Assembly: GCF_012275445.1 (NCBI RefSeq)
Contig: NZ_JAAZQK010000010.1
Coordinates: 234,503-298,502, forward strand
Source of the DNA: Rhizobacter sp. SG703
Lineage (GTDB): Bacteria > Pseudomonadota > Gammaproteobacteria > Burkholderiales > Burkholderiaceae_C
Reading direction: 5' to 3'
Length of the DNA: 64,000 bases
The position numbers were made by a program, and so were the translations under genes. Shown piece by piece: positions 43,501-52,328 of the stretch. Positions within the stretch are counted from its first letter, which is position 1. Each line of letters starts with the position of its first letter. Below the pieces are notes generated by a model. The model was not told the origin of the DNA, made no database searches, and was given only the letters and a program-made list of their open reading frames with translations.

Positions 43501-45261
43501 ATGTTGAACTTTCGCATTCGCGGGCTGCCGAGCCTCGTCGCCGGCCTGCTGGTCGGTGCCACCGTCGCAGTCGCCGCACCGGCTGCCGATTTCTCGGTCG
43601 CCGCCCCACCGGCCTGGGTCGAGGCCATCGCACCGGACATCGCGGCTTCGGTGCCCACCGAGCAGTTGAGCGCCGGGGTGCATTACCTGCTGACCGACAC
43701 GCAGACGCGCGTCGACGCCCAGGACCGCACGACCTACCGGCATATCGCGATGAAGGCGGCGAACCAGTCGGGGGTCGAATCGGTGGCGCATGTGCAGATC
43801 GGCTTCGATCCGGCCTACCAGGTCCTGACCTTGCACTCGATTCGCTTGCACCGGGACGGCCGCACCATCTCGAAGCTGAATGCCGCGGCCGTCAAGGTGC
43901 TGCAGCAGGAAAAGGAACTCGAATACCGCATCTTCGATGGCAGCAAGACGGCGCACGTCTTCCTCGAAGACGTGCGCGTCGGCGATGTCGTCGAGTACGC
44001 CTACTCGGTGCGCGGCAGCAACCCGGTGTTCGGCAATCGGCAGTTCGGTCGCATCGAGCTCCAATGGAACGTGCCCGTCCATCAACTGGTCGCCCGGTTG
44101 ATGTGGCCCGCGGGGCGCAAGCTGGCGCTGCAGCCGCTGCGCACCGCGTTGCGCCCTGTCGTCACGGAGCACGACGGCCTGATCGACCAGCGCTGGGAAG
44201 TGCGAGACGTGGCGCCGCTGGTCGTCGAGGCCGGCGCCCCGGACTGGTTCGATCCCTACCCCTTCGTGCAGTGGAGCGAATTCGCCGACTGGGCCGCCGT
44301 GGCCCGTTGGGCCGAACCGCTGTACCGCAGGCCCGTCGTCCTGGGGCCGGCCTTGCGTGCGGAAGTCGACCGCATTGCGGCCGCCGGCGGCAGCCTGCCG
44401 TACAAGGCCGCGAAGGTGCTGCGCTTCGTGCAGGGCGAGATCCGCTACCTGGGGGTCGAGGTGGGCCCGGGCTCGCATGCGCCGACCTCTCCCGACACCG
44501 TGCTGGATCGGCGTTTCGGCGACTGCAAGGACAAGTCGCTGCTGACGGTCACGATGCTCGAGGCGCTCGGCATCGGGGCGCGCCCGGCGCTGGTGCACAC
44601 CGCTTCGCGCGGCACGATCGCCGACCTGCAGCCGACACCCGGCGCCTTCAACCACGTGGTGGTGCGGGCCGAGGTGGACGGTGCGACCTACTGGCTCGAC
44701 CCGACGCGGTCGCCGCAGCCGGGCACGCTCGACACGCTGGTGCAGGCCGGCTTCGACCGCGCGCTCGTCATCGGCGCCGGCACCACCGGGTTGAGCGACA
44801 TGCCGGCGGCACCGCAGCAGCATCGCGAGGTGCGCATGCTGATCGACGCCAGCGACGGCCTCGACAAACCGGTGCGCATGACGGTCGTGACCATCGCCGA
44901 CGGCTCCTGGGCTGAGTCGATGCGAGACAGCCTCGCCACGACCAACCGCGACGACCAGCAGAAGAACTACCTCAACTTCTACGCGCGCTACTACCCGGAC
45001 CTCGCGGTCGAACGCCCGATCACGGTGGCCGACGACGGGTATGCCAACCGGGTCACGGTGACCGAGAGCTACCGCATCCCCACGTTCTGGACACGCAACG
45101 AGGGCAAGAAGCGGCTGGAGGCCGGCGTGTTCGCGCCGGACATGGAAGACGCGCTGCGCGGACCGCGCCAGACGCGCCGCGACGCCCCGCTGGCGCTGGG
45201 CCTGCCGACCGAGTTCCTGCACACGGTGGAGGTGCGGCTGCCCGAGGACTGGCCGATCTAG
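43501..45261 (+). CDS. DUF3857/transglutaminase-like protein, N-terminal part, ended by an in-frame amber codon
   Basis: 586 residues as it stands. A signal peptide (LPSLVAGLLVGATVAVAAPA) is followed by a DUF3857 beta domain and a transglutaminase-like domain with Cys342 (RRFGDCKDKS), His385 (AFNHVVV) and Asp400 (TYWLDPT), so the triad is intact. GGAGGGGG before the ATG at 43501 supports the start. The TAG at 45259 falls in the middle of a conserved-looking beta region (LPEDWPI), and the same frame continues for 292 more codons. The truncated product would lack the membrane part. Confidence 0.82.
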   Translation: MLNFRIRGLPSLVAGLLVGATVAVAAPAADFSVAAPPAWVEAIAPDIAASVPTEQLSAGVHYLLTDTQTRVDAQDRTTYRHIAMKAANQSGVESVAHVQIGFDPAYQVLTLHSIRLHRDGRTISKLNAAAVKVLQQEKELEYRIFDGSKTAHVFLEDVRVGDVVEYAYSVRGSNPVFGNRQFGRIELQWNVPVHQLVARLMWPAGRKLALQPLRTALRPVVTEHDGLIDQRWEVRDVAPLVVEAGAPDWFDPYPFVQWSEFADWAAVARWAEPLYRRPVVLGPALRAEVDRIAAAGGSLPYKAAKVLRFVQGEIRYLGVEVGPGSHAPTSPDTVLDRRFGDCKDKSLLTVTMLEALGIGARPALVHTASRGTIADLQPTPGAFNHVVVRAEVDGATYWLDPTRSPQPGTLDTLVQAGFDRALVIGAGTTGLSDMPAAPQQHREVRMLIDASDGLDKPVRMTVVTIADGSWAESMRDSLATTNRDDQQKNYLNFYARYYPDLAVERPITVADDGYANRVTVTESYRIPTFWTRNEGKKRLEAGVFAPDMEDALRGPRQTRRDAPLALGLPTEFLHTVEVRLPEDWPI

Positions 45262-46140
45262 CCGGAACACACCGAGGTCAAGGATGCGGCCTTCCGCTTC
45301 GAGCACACCGTCGGCGCCAGCACCGATCGCCGGACGGTCAGCCTGCGCGAGCGGCTGGTCTCGCAGGTCGATCACGTCGCCGCCGCCGATGCGCAGCGCT
45401 ATGCCGGCAACCTGGAGCGCGCGCGCGGCAGCCTCGGCTACAACTTCTACAAGTACGACGCGGCGGCACTGCCGGCGGCCGCTGGCGGTTCGGGCTTCAA
45501 CTGGCTGGTCGCCTTCCTCGGCGTCATGTTCGCCGGTCTCTGGTGTGCGCTGGCGTGGAAGCTGTACCAGTGGGATCCGCTGCCCCGGCCGTCGGTGCAG
45601 GACCCATCGCTTGCCGGCATCAGCGGCTGGCTGGTGTTCGCGGGCCTGTCGCTGGTGGTCGCGTCAGTGCGGCTGGCGCTCGACATCAGGGAACTCCTGC
45701 CGAGCTATTCGCTGCAGACCTGGAACGCGGTGACCGCCGTCGGGCAGAGCGCCTACGACCCGATGTGGGCGCCGTTGCTGCTGATGGAACTGGCCGTCAA
45801 CCTGGCCAAGTTGATCTTCTTGATCCTGATCTTGGTGCTGTTCTTTCGCCGCCGCAGCAGCCTGCCCACGGTGATGATCGCGTGGCTGGTGTTGTCGCCG
45901 CTCGTCCATGCAGCCGATCTGCTGCTGGTCGCCCAGCTGGACAAGCACGACGCCGGCCAGTCGATGCGCGACTGGGCCGAGCTCGGCCGCACCGTGTTCT
46001 TCAGCCTGCTGTGGACCCTGTACTACCTGCGTTCCAGACGGGTGGCGGCAACGTTCACCCATCGCCTTGGAACCGGGCTCCGAGCGGCCCCCGCCATCGC
46101 CGAAGGCGTCAGCGCAGAAACGCGTCCCAGCCCGTCTTGA
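45262..46140 (+). pseudogene. C-terminal remainder of the DUF3857/transglutaminase gene, with DUF2569-like membrane domain
   Basis: It continues exactly in the frame of the gene before it (PEHTEVKDAAFRFEHTVG), without a frameshift. It contains four or five membrane segments, with LAGISGWLVFAGLSLVV typical of DUF2569 domains that often cap DUF3857-transglutaminase proteins. The first ATG (45526) lies in the first helix and has no ribosome site, so independent expression is unlikely. One base change (for example CAG to TAG) explains the break. The 3' end overlaps the convergent TSUP gene by 32 bp. Confidence 0.75.
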
Positions 46141-46870
46141 GGATCAGCGCCGACACGACGGCAATGAACACGCCGCGCACGAAGCCCGCGCCGTGCTTCA
46201 GCGCGAGGCGCGTGCCGAGCAGGCTGCCGATCACGTTGGCCACCGCCATCGTCAGCGCGATGTGCCACCAGACGTGGCCCTTGATCGCGAACAGCGCGAG
46301 CGCGGCGAGGTTGGTCGCGGTGTTCAGCAGCTTCGCGCTGGCGCTCGCGTTCAGGAAGTCGTAGCCGAGCAGGCGCACGAACAGGAACACGAAGAAGCTG
46401 CCGGTGCCGGGGCCGAAGAAGCCGTCGTAGAAGCCGATCACCAGCCCGATGCCGCTGGCCAGCAGCGCCTGCGTGCGGCCGGTGTGCAGCGGTGCGTGCG
46501 TGCGCCCCATGTCCTTGCGCGCCAGCGTGTACGCGAGCACGCCGATCAGGATCAGCGGCAGGGCCTTGCGCAGGCCGTCGGCGCTGACCAGCGTGACGGT
46601 CCAGGCGCCGCTCAGCCCGCCGACCAGCGCGGCCACCGCCGCCGGCAACAGCGCGCTCCACTGCAATTGCACCCGCTTGGCGAATTGCGCGGTGGCCCAG
46701 CCGGTGCCCCAGACGCCCGCGCCCTTGTTGGTGCCCAGCAGCGTCGCCGGCGCGGCGCCGGGGTAGACGCTGAACAGGGCCGGCACCAGGATCAGCCCGC
46801 CGCCACCGACGATGGCGTCGATGAAACCAGCGAACAAGGAGGCGAGCGTGACCGTGACGAGATCGAGCAT
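46109..46870 (-). CDS. TSUP (TauE/SafE) family membrane exporter
   Basis: 253 residues with about eight helices and duplicated TSUP motifs: LFAGFIDAIVGGGGLILVPA near the start and IGFYDGFFGPGTGSFFVF in the second half. TSUP members export sulfite, sulfoacetate or related anions. That would fit a genome rich in sulfonate use, but the gene is 10 kb from the ssu genes. The start at 46870 is taken from the conserved N-terminus. Confidence 0.9.
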   Translation of the reverse strand: MLDLVTVTLASLFAGFIDAIVGGGGLILVPALFSVYPGAAPATLLGTNKGAGVWGTGWATAQFAKRVQLQWSALLPAAVAALVGGLSGAWTVTLVSADGLRKALPLILIGVLAYTLARKDMGRTHAPLHTGRTQALLASGIGLVIGFYDGFFGPGTGSFFVFLFVRLLGYDFLNASASAKLLNTATNLAALALFAIKGHVWWHIALTMAVANVIGSLLGTRLALKHGAGFVRGVFIAVVSALILKTGWDAFLR

Positions 46871-46897
46871 GCGGAAAGGAGGGCGTCCAGAATGGAA

Positions 46898-46925
46898 AAG
46901 GGCGCCAGGATCACCTGGCGCCCTT
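46898..46925 (-). terminator. Rho-independent terminator after the two-component operon
   Basis: A perfect 12-bp stem AAGGGCGCCAGG/CCTGGCGCCCTT with a 4-nt loop, ending in TTTT on the minus strand. It lies about 205 bp after the kinase stop and before the TSUP start. Confidence 0.8.
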
Positions 46926-47130
46926 CGCATTTTGTCATCGGTCCGGTCGCTCGCTGGAGTGCCGGCCTGTCGGTGTGTCGCAGCCTTGAACGCGTGAATG
47001 ACGCGACCCTGGATGCGTTGTGTCTGTCTCCTCAGTCCCCCGCCCAGCCGGTCATCCGGGGATGTCGGCCGCGAGTGGGCGGATTTTGGGAGCAGGCCTC
47101 CACGCACGCACTAGGTGTTTTCCTGCACCG

Positions 47131-48645
47131 TTACAGGGCAGCGCTGTCCCGCAGCAAGGGGATGCGCAGGATCACACGCGTGCCCTGGCCGGACGCGCTT
47201 TCCACCGCCACCGCGCCGCCATGCAGCTCCGCGATGCGCTTGACGATCGCGAGCCCGAGGCCCTTGCCGCCTTCGCCGGTGGCCGGCGCCACATTGGTGC
47301 GCGCCTGGTAGAAGCGATCGAACAGATGCGGCAGGTCGGCCGCCGGGATGCCGGGCCCGGTGTCGCCGACGCTGACCTCGGCCTGCGTGCCGGCGCTGGC
47401 GGCCGCGAGCGTGACGCGGCATCCGGGACCACAGAACTTCAATGCGTTGTCGACGAGGTTCGCGATCGCGCGCTCGAACAGTTCGACATCGACCTGCGCC
47501 GGCACCGGCGCGTCGCCGGGCTCGGCCAGCAGCTCGACGCCCGACTGCGCCGCACGCTCGGCGAAGCGCAGCTGGATGTCGTCGAGCAGCTCGCGCAGGT
47601 CGACCTGCTCGGCGCGCAGCTGGAAGCTCGGCTCGTCGAGTGTCGCGAGGTCGCCCAGCGCCTTCACCAGCCGCGACGCATTGCGCGTGTTGCGCAGCGC
47701 CACCTCGACCAGCCGGCGGTCGTCGGCGCGCGCCGCATCGCCGGCCCAGCGCGCCTCCAGCGTCTCGAGGCAGGCATCGGTGGCGGTCAGCGGCGAACGC
47801 AGGTCGTGCGACAGGTTGCTGACCGCCTCGCGCCGGAAGTGATCGAGCCGGCTCAGCGCGTTCCACTGCCGCTGCAGCGTCGCGAGCATCGCGCCGAACG
47901 CCCGCGTCAGCTGCCCGAACTCGTCGGCCGTGGCCGGCGGCAGCAGCGGCTGCGCATCGGCCGCGCCTTCTTGCAGGCCTTTCTCCGACAGCATCGCGAC
48001 CGCCTCGGTGAGACGCCGCAGTGGGCGCGTCACCGACGCGATGACCATCGCCGCCAGCAGCGTGGTCAGCATCACGATGCCGGCGATCACGCCGAGCGCC
48101 GGCCGCGCGACGCTCGCGCTCAGCACCTGCCAGCGGTCGGCCGGCAGGTCGGCCTTGTGCGCCACCAGGTAGAGGTAGCCGGCCAGGTTGTCGCCGCCGC
48201 GGATCTGCGGGCGGCCGATCGGCCGCGCGGCGATCACCGCATCGGCATCCATGCGCTCCGGGTCGTCGCCCATCACGTACGACGACGCCTGCGACGACAC
48301 CGCCTGCCGCACCGGATCGATCGCGACGCGGAAGCCGGGCGCGAGCTTCGCCGAACCGGTGCTCGCCAGCACTGTGCCCTGCGGGTCGAGCAGGTAGAGC
48401 TGGGTGTCGGGCTCGAACAGCACCAGGTTCTTCAGGAACGCGTCGAAATCCTCCGGATGCCGCTCGCGCATCTCGAACAGGTTGTCGTACATCGCAACGA
48501 CCCGGCCGAGGAAGACCGTCGAACGCTGGTAGGTGGTCTCGTGCTCGAAGCGCTGGAACGCGAAGGCCACGCTGGCGATCACCGCCAGCGCGGTGACGAG
48601 GCCGGTCGCGACGATCGTCAGCGCGATCTTCAGGCGCACGCTCAT
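47131..48645 (-). CDS. Two-component sensor histidine kinase
   Basis: 504 residues. TM1 (about 7-27) and TM2 (about 185-208) enclose a periplasmic sensor domain. HAMP, HisKA (NLSHDLRSP, His280) and HATPase (NLVDNALKF, GDTGPGIPA, GKGLGLAIVKR) follow. The ATG at 48645 begins right after repeat copy 6, with no clear ribosome site of its own, so translation may be coupled or weakened by the repeat. It is the partner of the response regulator just upstream. Confidence 0.9.
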   Translation of the reverse strand: MSVRLKIALTIVATGLVTALAVIASVAFAFQRFEHETTYQRSTVFLGRVVAMYDNLFEMRERHPEDFDAFLKNLVLFEPDTQLYLLDPQGTVLASTGSAKLAPGFRVAIDPVRQAVSSQASSYVMGDDPERMDADAVIAARPIGRPQIRGGDNLAGYLYLVAHKADLPADRWQVLSASVARPALGVIAGIVMLTTLLAAMVIASVTRPLRRLTEAVAMLSEKGLQEGAADAQPLLPPATADEFGQLTRAFGAMLATLQRQWNALSRLDHFRREAVSNLSHDLRSPLTATDACLETLEARWAGDAARADDRRLVEVALRNTRNASRLVKALGDLATLDEPSFQLRAEQVDLRELLDDIQLRFAERAAQSGVELLAEPGDAPVPAQVDVELFERAIANLVDNALKFCGPGCRVTLAAASAGTQAEVSVGDTGPGIPAADLPHLFDRFYQARTNVAPATGEGGKGLGLAIVKRIAELHGGAVAVESASGQGTRVILRIPLLRDSAAL

Positions 48646-48647
48646 AC

Positions 48648-48729
48648 CGGGCCGAGCGCCGGGCCGCCCCAAGCCGGCCCGGATCCCTTCGGGGGATCGG
48701 CCGGTGTACCCGCCGGACGAGGGGTTGTC
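48648..48729 (-). repeat. Dispersed structured repeat, copy 6 (short form), in an operon spacer
   Basis: Minus orientation. It begins in the response-regulator stop (TGACAACCCCTCG) and ends three bases before the kinase ATG, thus filling the whole 82-bp spacer. Inner hairpin is CCGGCG-GGTA-CACCGG (one mismatch), then GGGCCG/CGGCCC. Confidence 0.9.
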
Positions 48730-49441
48730 ATTGCGGAGCGTCGCGCATCTTGTAGCCGGCGCCGCGTACCGTGAGGATCAGCTGCGGGCGCATCGGGTCG
48801 GCCTCCAGCTTGGCCCGCAGCCGGTTGATGTGCGTCGTCACGGTGTGCTCGTAGCCGTCGTGCGTGTAGCCCCACACCGCATTCAGCAGTTGCCCGCGCG
48901 AGAACACATGCCCCGGGTGGTTCGCGAAGTGCAGCAGCAGGTCGAACTCCAGCGCGGTGAAGTCGATCTCCTCGCCGCGGTAGCGCACCTGGCGCTTGGT
49001 CGGCAGGATCTCCAGGTCGCCGTTGCGCAGCGTGCCGGACTGCGCCTGCGCACCGGCCTGGGCGGCGCGCAGCAGGTCGGCGCGGCGCAGCAGCGCCTTC
49101 ACGCGCGCCAGCAACTCGGCCAGCGAGAACGGCTTGGTCAGGTAGTCGTCGGCACCCAGCTCCAGGCCGAGCACGCGGTCGAGCTCGGTCGCCTTGGCGG
49201 TCAGCATCAGGATCGGCGTGCTGCGGCCGCGCGCGCGCAGCGCCTTGCAGACCTCCAGCCCGTCCAGCCCCGGCATCATCAAGTCGAGGATCAGCAGGTC
49301 GCTCGCCTGCTCGTTCTGGCTGGCCAGCGCCGCGATGCCGTCGGCCACGGCCGTCACGGCATACCCCGAGTTGCTGAGGTTCAGCACGATCAGATCGCGG
49401 ATGTCGGTCTGGTCTTCGGCGACGAGGATGGTGGCGGGCAT
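48728..49441 (-). CDS. OmpR/PhoB family response regulator
   Basis: 237 residues. The receiver domain has acidic AED at 8-10, phospho-acceptor LILDLMMPG (Asp53) and LTKPF (Lys103). The winged-helix domain (about 140-237) has EEIDFTALEFDLLLHFANHP and TVTTHINRLRAKLEADP. It forms an operon with the kinase at 47131. Tandem 11-bp repeats in the divergent region (49515-49536) are a likely binding site, which would let it control the ECF sigma gene and itself. Confidence 0.93.
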   Translation of the reverse strand: MPATILVAEDQTDIRDLIVLNLSNSGYAVTAVADGIAALASQNEQASDLLILDLMMPGLDGLEVCKALRARGRSTPILMLTAKATELDRVLGLELGADDYLTKPFSLAELLARVKALLRRADLLRAAQAGAQAQSGTLRNGDLEILPTKRQVRYRGEEIDFTALEFDLLLHFANHPGHVFSRGQLLNAVWGYTHDGYEHTVTTHINRLRAKLEADPMRPQLILTVRGAGYKMRDAPQ

Positions 49442-49514
49442 GGGGGCATTGTCGTGCGGGCCGAGGCGCTTCTTACGCGCCCCGCTTGAAGCGGAAAGGC
49501 GCATCCTGAGGCAA

Positions 49515-49536
49515 ATGTGATCTTCCTGTGAGGTTC
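49515..49536. promoter_or_regulatory. Tandem 11-bp direct repeats, predicted response-regulator site
   Basis: ATGTGATCTTC is followed directly by CTGTGAGGTTC; 8 of 11 positions match. Head-to-tail 11-bp units are the usual layout for OmpR/PhoB family dimers. The site lies in the 164-bp region between the regulator and the ECF sigma gene. Confidence 0.55.
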
Positions 49537-49605
49537 GGCGACGGCGGCGCGAGGTGCGCTGGCCACAGTCATGCCCATCGACAACGACCGATCCAGGAGC
49601 CCACG

Positions 49606-50157
49606 ATGCATGCCACCGCCACCGCTGCTGCCAGCCTCGCCTTTCCGCCTGCCGCCGCGGTGTCGTGGTCGGAGATGGTGTCGCACCGCGGCTACCTGGT
49701 GCGCTTCGCGCAGCGCAAGCTGCACGACCCGATGCTGGCCGAGGACGTGGTGCACGACGTGTTCGAGGCGGTGATCGCCGGCCGCGCGAGCTTCGGCGGG
49801 CGCGCCGCGCTGCGCTCGTGGTTGACGGCGGTGCTGAAGAACAAGATCGTCGACCTGGTGCGCCAGCGCGCCGGCCACGACAGCCTGGACGCGCAGTGGC
49901 TGGACGACGACGGCGAGGCGATCGGCGCCGCCGCGCTCGAATGCCCGCAGGCCCGGCCGGACGAAGTGGCCGAGCAGCGCCAGCAGCTCGACCGGATGCT
50001 GGCGCGCATCGAGGCGCTGCCGACCGGGCTGCGCGACGCGATGCGGCTGCGCGTGCTGCACGACCAGCCGACCGAGCAGGTGTGCGCGGCATTGGCCATC
50101 ACCGAGGACAACCTGTTCGTGCGCTTGCACCGCGCGCGCAAGCAGTTGCTGTCGTGA
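49606..50157 (+). CDS. ECF-type RNA polymerase sigma factor
   Basis: 183 residues. Region 2 spans about 25-95 (VRFAQRKLHDPMLAEDVVHD, LRSWLTAVLKNKIVDLVRQR) and region 4 about 130-180 (EALPTGLRDAMRLRVLHDQP, TEEQVCAAL-like helix-turn-helix then DNLFVRLHRARKQLL). GGAG sits 6 nt before the ATG. No anti-sigma gene is adjacent. Its divergent neighbour is an OmpR-type regulator with a direct-repeat site between, so control may be by transcription. Confidence 0.88.
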   Translation: MHATATAAASLAFPPAAAVSWSEMVSHRGYLVRFAQRKLHDPMLAEDVVHDVFEAVIAGRASFGGRAALRSWLTAVLKNKIVDLVRQRAGHDSLDAQWLDDDGEAIGAAALECPQARPDEVAEQRQQLDRMLARIEALPTGLRDAMRLRVLHDQPTEQVCAALAITEDNLFVRLHRARKQLLS

Positions 50158-50179
50158 AGCACCGCACGGGCCACATATG

Positions 50180-50192
50180 GTCATAAGCAAAC
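50180..50192 (+). promoter_or_regulatory. ATAAG motif before the CysB-type gene
   Basis: Contains CATAAGCAAAC, matching the ATAAGCAAAA before ssuE and the CATAAG sites before both sbp genes. It lies about 95 bp before the regulator start. I infer a shared sulfur-status element, possibly autoregulation by the CysB-type protein. Confidence 0.5.
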
Positions 50193-50279
50193 GTTCGTTG
50201 TAGGCCGCACGCGCGCTCAGCAGAATCACGCACCTACTCATGCGTGCGCCGCGACACCCCCGCGGCCATGCCCACGCGA

Positions 50280-51218
50280 ATGAATTTCCAGCAACTGCGG
50301 TCTGTCCGCGAGACCGTGCGCTGCGGCTTCAACCTGACCGAGGTGGCCGCGGTGCTGCACACGTCGCAGCCCGGCATCAGCCGGCAGATCCGCGAGCTCG
50401 AGGACGAGCTCGGCATCGAGATCTTCGTGCGCGCAGGCAAGCGCCTCACCGGCCTCACGCCGCCCGGCGAGGCGGTGCTGCCGATCGTCGAACGCCTGCT
50501 GCTCGACGCCGAGAACCTGCGCCGTGCCGGCGATGAATTCAGCGCGCAGACCAGCGGCCGGCTGTCGATCGCCGCGACCCACTCGCAGGCCCGCTACGCG
50601 CTGCCGGCGGTCGTACGCGACTTCCGCCAGCTGTACCCGCAGGTCACGCTGAACCTGCACCAGGGCTCGCCGAAGCAGGTGGCCGAGATGCTGCTGTCCG
50701 GCGAGGCCGACATCGGCATCGCGACCGAGGCGCTGGCGAGCTACGAGCAGCTGGTGGCGCTGCCGTGCTACCGCTGGACGCACAGCGTGGTGGTGCCGAT
50801 CGGGCACGACCTGCTGAAGCAGGAGGGCCCGCTGACGCTGCAGCGCCTGGCGCGCTACCCGATCATCACGTACGACGTCGGCTACACCGGCCGCACCCAC
50901 ATCGACGAGGCCTTCGCCGCCGAAGGGCTGAAGCCGAGCGTGGTGCTGACCGCGATGGACGCCGACGTGATCAAGACCTATGCCGAGCTCGGCATGGGCG
51001 TGGGCATCGTCGCGTCGATCGCGTTCGACCCGGAACGCGACCGGCAGCTGCGCGCCATCGATGCGCGCGAGCTGTTCGCGGTGAACCTGACGCGGCTCGC
51101 GGTGCGGCGCGGCACCTGGCTGCGCGGGTACGTCTACTCGTTCATCGAGGCATTCGCGCCGACGCTGACGCGCGACGCGGTGGAGCGGTCGTTGAACGGC
51201 GAGGCGGTGGAGGAATAG
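50280..51218 (+). CDS. CysB/Cbl-type LysR family regulator of sulfur assimilation
   Basis: 312 residues. The N-terminal region MNFQQLRSVRETVRCGFNLT and LHTSQPGISRQIRELEDELG is characteristic of CysB/Cbl. The ligand domain has ATHSQARYALPAVVRDFRQL and IITYDVGYTGRTHIDEAF, where CysB proteins bind sulfate or N-acetylserine-like effectors. The ATG at 50280 fits the family N-terminus; one at 50268 is possible. It converges on the sulfate transport operon, and ATAAG motifs upstream of the sulfur genes are candidate targets. Confidence 0.92.
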   Translation: MNFQQLRSVRETVRCGFNLTEVAAVLHTSQPGISRQIRELEDELGIEIFVRAGKRLTGLTPPGEAVLPIVERLLLDAENLRRAGDEFSAQTSGRLSIAATHSQARYALPAVVRDFRQLYPQVTLNLHQGSPKQVAEMLLSGEADIGIATEALASYEQLVALPCYRWTHSVVVPIGHDLLKQEGPLTLQRLARYPIITYDVGYTGRTHIDEAFAAEGLKPSVVLTAMDADVIKTYAELGMGVGIVASIAFDPERDRQLRAIDARELFAVNLTRLAVRRGTWLRGYVYSFIEAFAPTLTRDAVERSLNGEAVEE

Positions 51219-51262
51219 CCTGGCTCGTTGACTGCGCAGGCCTTCGACAGGCCCGCGCGCCC

Positions 51263-52318
51263 TCAGATCATCGCCGCCGGATCCGGCAGCTCGTCGCTCG
51301 CGAACCGCTGCACCCGCCGCGGCCTCAGGTGCACCTTCGACCCGGTCGCCAGCTGCAGCCGCTCGCGCAGCCCCTGGTACTCCGAGCGCGGCAGCTCCAC
51401 GTCCACATAGCTGCCGTCGTCGTCGCGCTTGAACTCCAGCCGGGTGTTCGGCCCGACCGTCAGCGCCTGCGACAGCGTCACCGCCAGCGTGCCGTCTTCG
51501 GCCGTGCCGAGGATCTGCAGCTCGTGCGGGCGCACATAGCTCACTTCTTCCGACGCGGTGTCCGCGCCGCTGCGCCCGAAGCGACCGTGGAACAGGTTCA
51601 CATCGCCGAGGAACTGCAGCACGAACGGGGTCGCCGGGTGGTCGTACACCTCGTCCGGCGGGCCGTCCTGCTCGATGCGGCCCTGGTTCATCACGACGAT
51701 GCGGTCGGCCACCTCCATCGCCTCTTCCTGGTCGTGCGTGACGAACACGCTGGTCACGTGCATCTCGTCGTGCAGCCGGCGCAGCCAGCGGCGCAGTTCC
51801 TTGCGCACCTTGGCGTCGAGCGCGCCGAACGGCTCGTCCAGCAGCAGCACCTTCGGCTCCACCGCCAGCGCGCGCGCCAACGCGATGCGCTGCCGCTGGC
51901 CGCCGGACAGCTGGTGCGGGTAGCGGTCGGCGATCCAGTCGAGCTGCACCAGCTTCAGCAGGTCGGTCACCTTGGCCTTGATCGCCGCATCGCTCGGCCG
52001 CGTGGCCTTCGGCCGCACGCGCAGCCCGAACGCGACGTTCTCGAAGATCGTCATGTGGCCGAACAGCGCGTAGTGCTGGAACACGAAGCCGACCTGGCGT
52101 TCGCGCACGTCGGTGTTCGTCGCGTCCTCGCCGTGGAACAGCACGGTGCCGCTGTCGGGCACTTCCAGCCCCGCGATGATGCGCAGCAGCGAGGTCTTGC
52201 CCGAGCCCGACGGCCCGAGCAGCGCGACCAGCTCGCCGGCCGGGATGTCCAGGTTCAGGTTGTCGCAGACGACGGTCTTGCCGAAGCTCTTCTTCAGGTT
52301 GCGGACTTCGATGCTCAT
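51263..52318 (-). CDS. cysA: Sulfate/thiosulfate ABC transporter ATPase CysA
   Basis: 351 residues. Walker [10 protein letters not shown] (about 34-42), signature LSGGQRQRI (about 134), Walker [13 protein letters not shown] and the H-loop [15 protein letters not shown] are all present, followed by a C-terminal domain with VRPHELQIL as in CysA. It is the last gene of the sbp-cysT-cysW-cysA operon, 10 bp after cysW. It converges on the CysB-type regulator. Confidence 0.95.
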   Translation of the reverse strand: MSIEVRNLKKSFGKTVVCDNLNLDIPAGELVALLGPSGSGKTSLLRIIAGLEVPDSGTVLFHGEDATNTDVRERQVGFVFQHYALFGHMTIFENVAFGLRVRPKATRPSDAAIKAKVTDLLKLVQLDWIADRYPHQLSGGQRQRIALARALAVEPKVLLLDEPFGALDAKVRKELRRWLRRLHDEMHVTSVFVTHDQEEAMEVADRIVVMNQGRIEQDGPPDEVYDHPATPFVLQFLGDVNLFHGRFGRSGADTASEEVSYVRPHELQILGTAEDGTLAVTLSQALTVGPNTRLEFKRDDDGSYVDVELPRSEYQGLRERLQLATGSKVHLRPRRVQRFASDELPDPAAMI

Positions 52319-52328
52319 TCTGGAAACC

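Noticed and set aside
51241..51262. CCTTCGACAGGC between the CysB-type gene and cysA
   Set aside because: A short match to the SFDRLR repeat without the second half; too degenerate to list as a copy.
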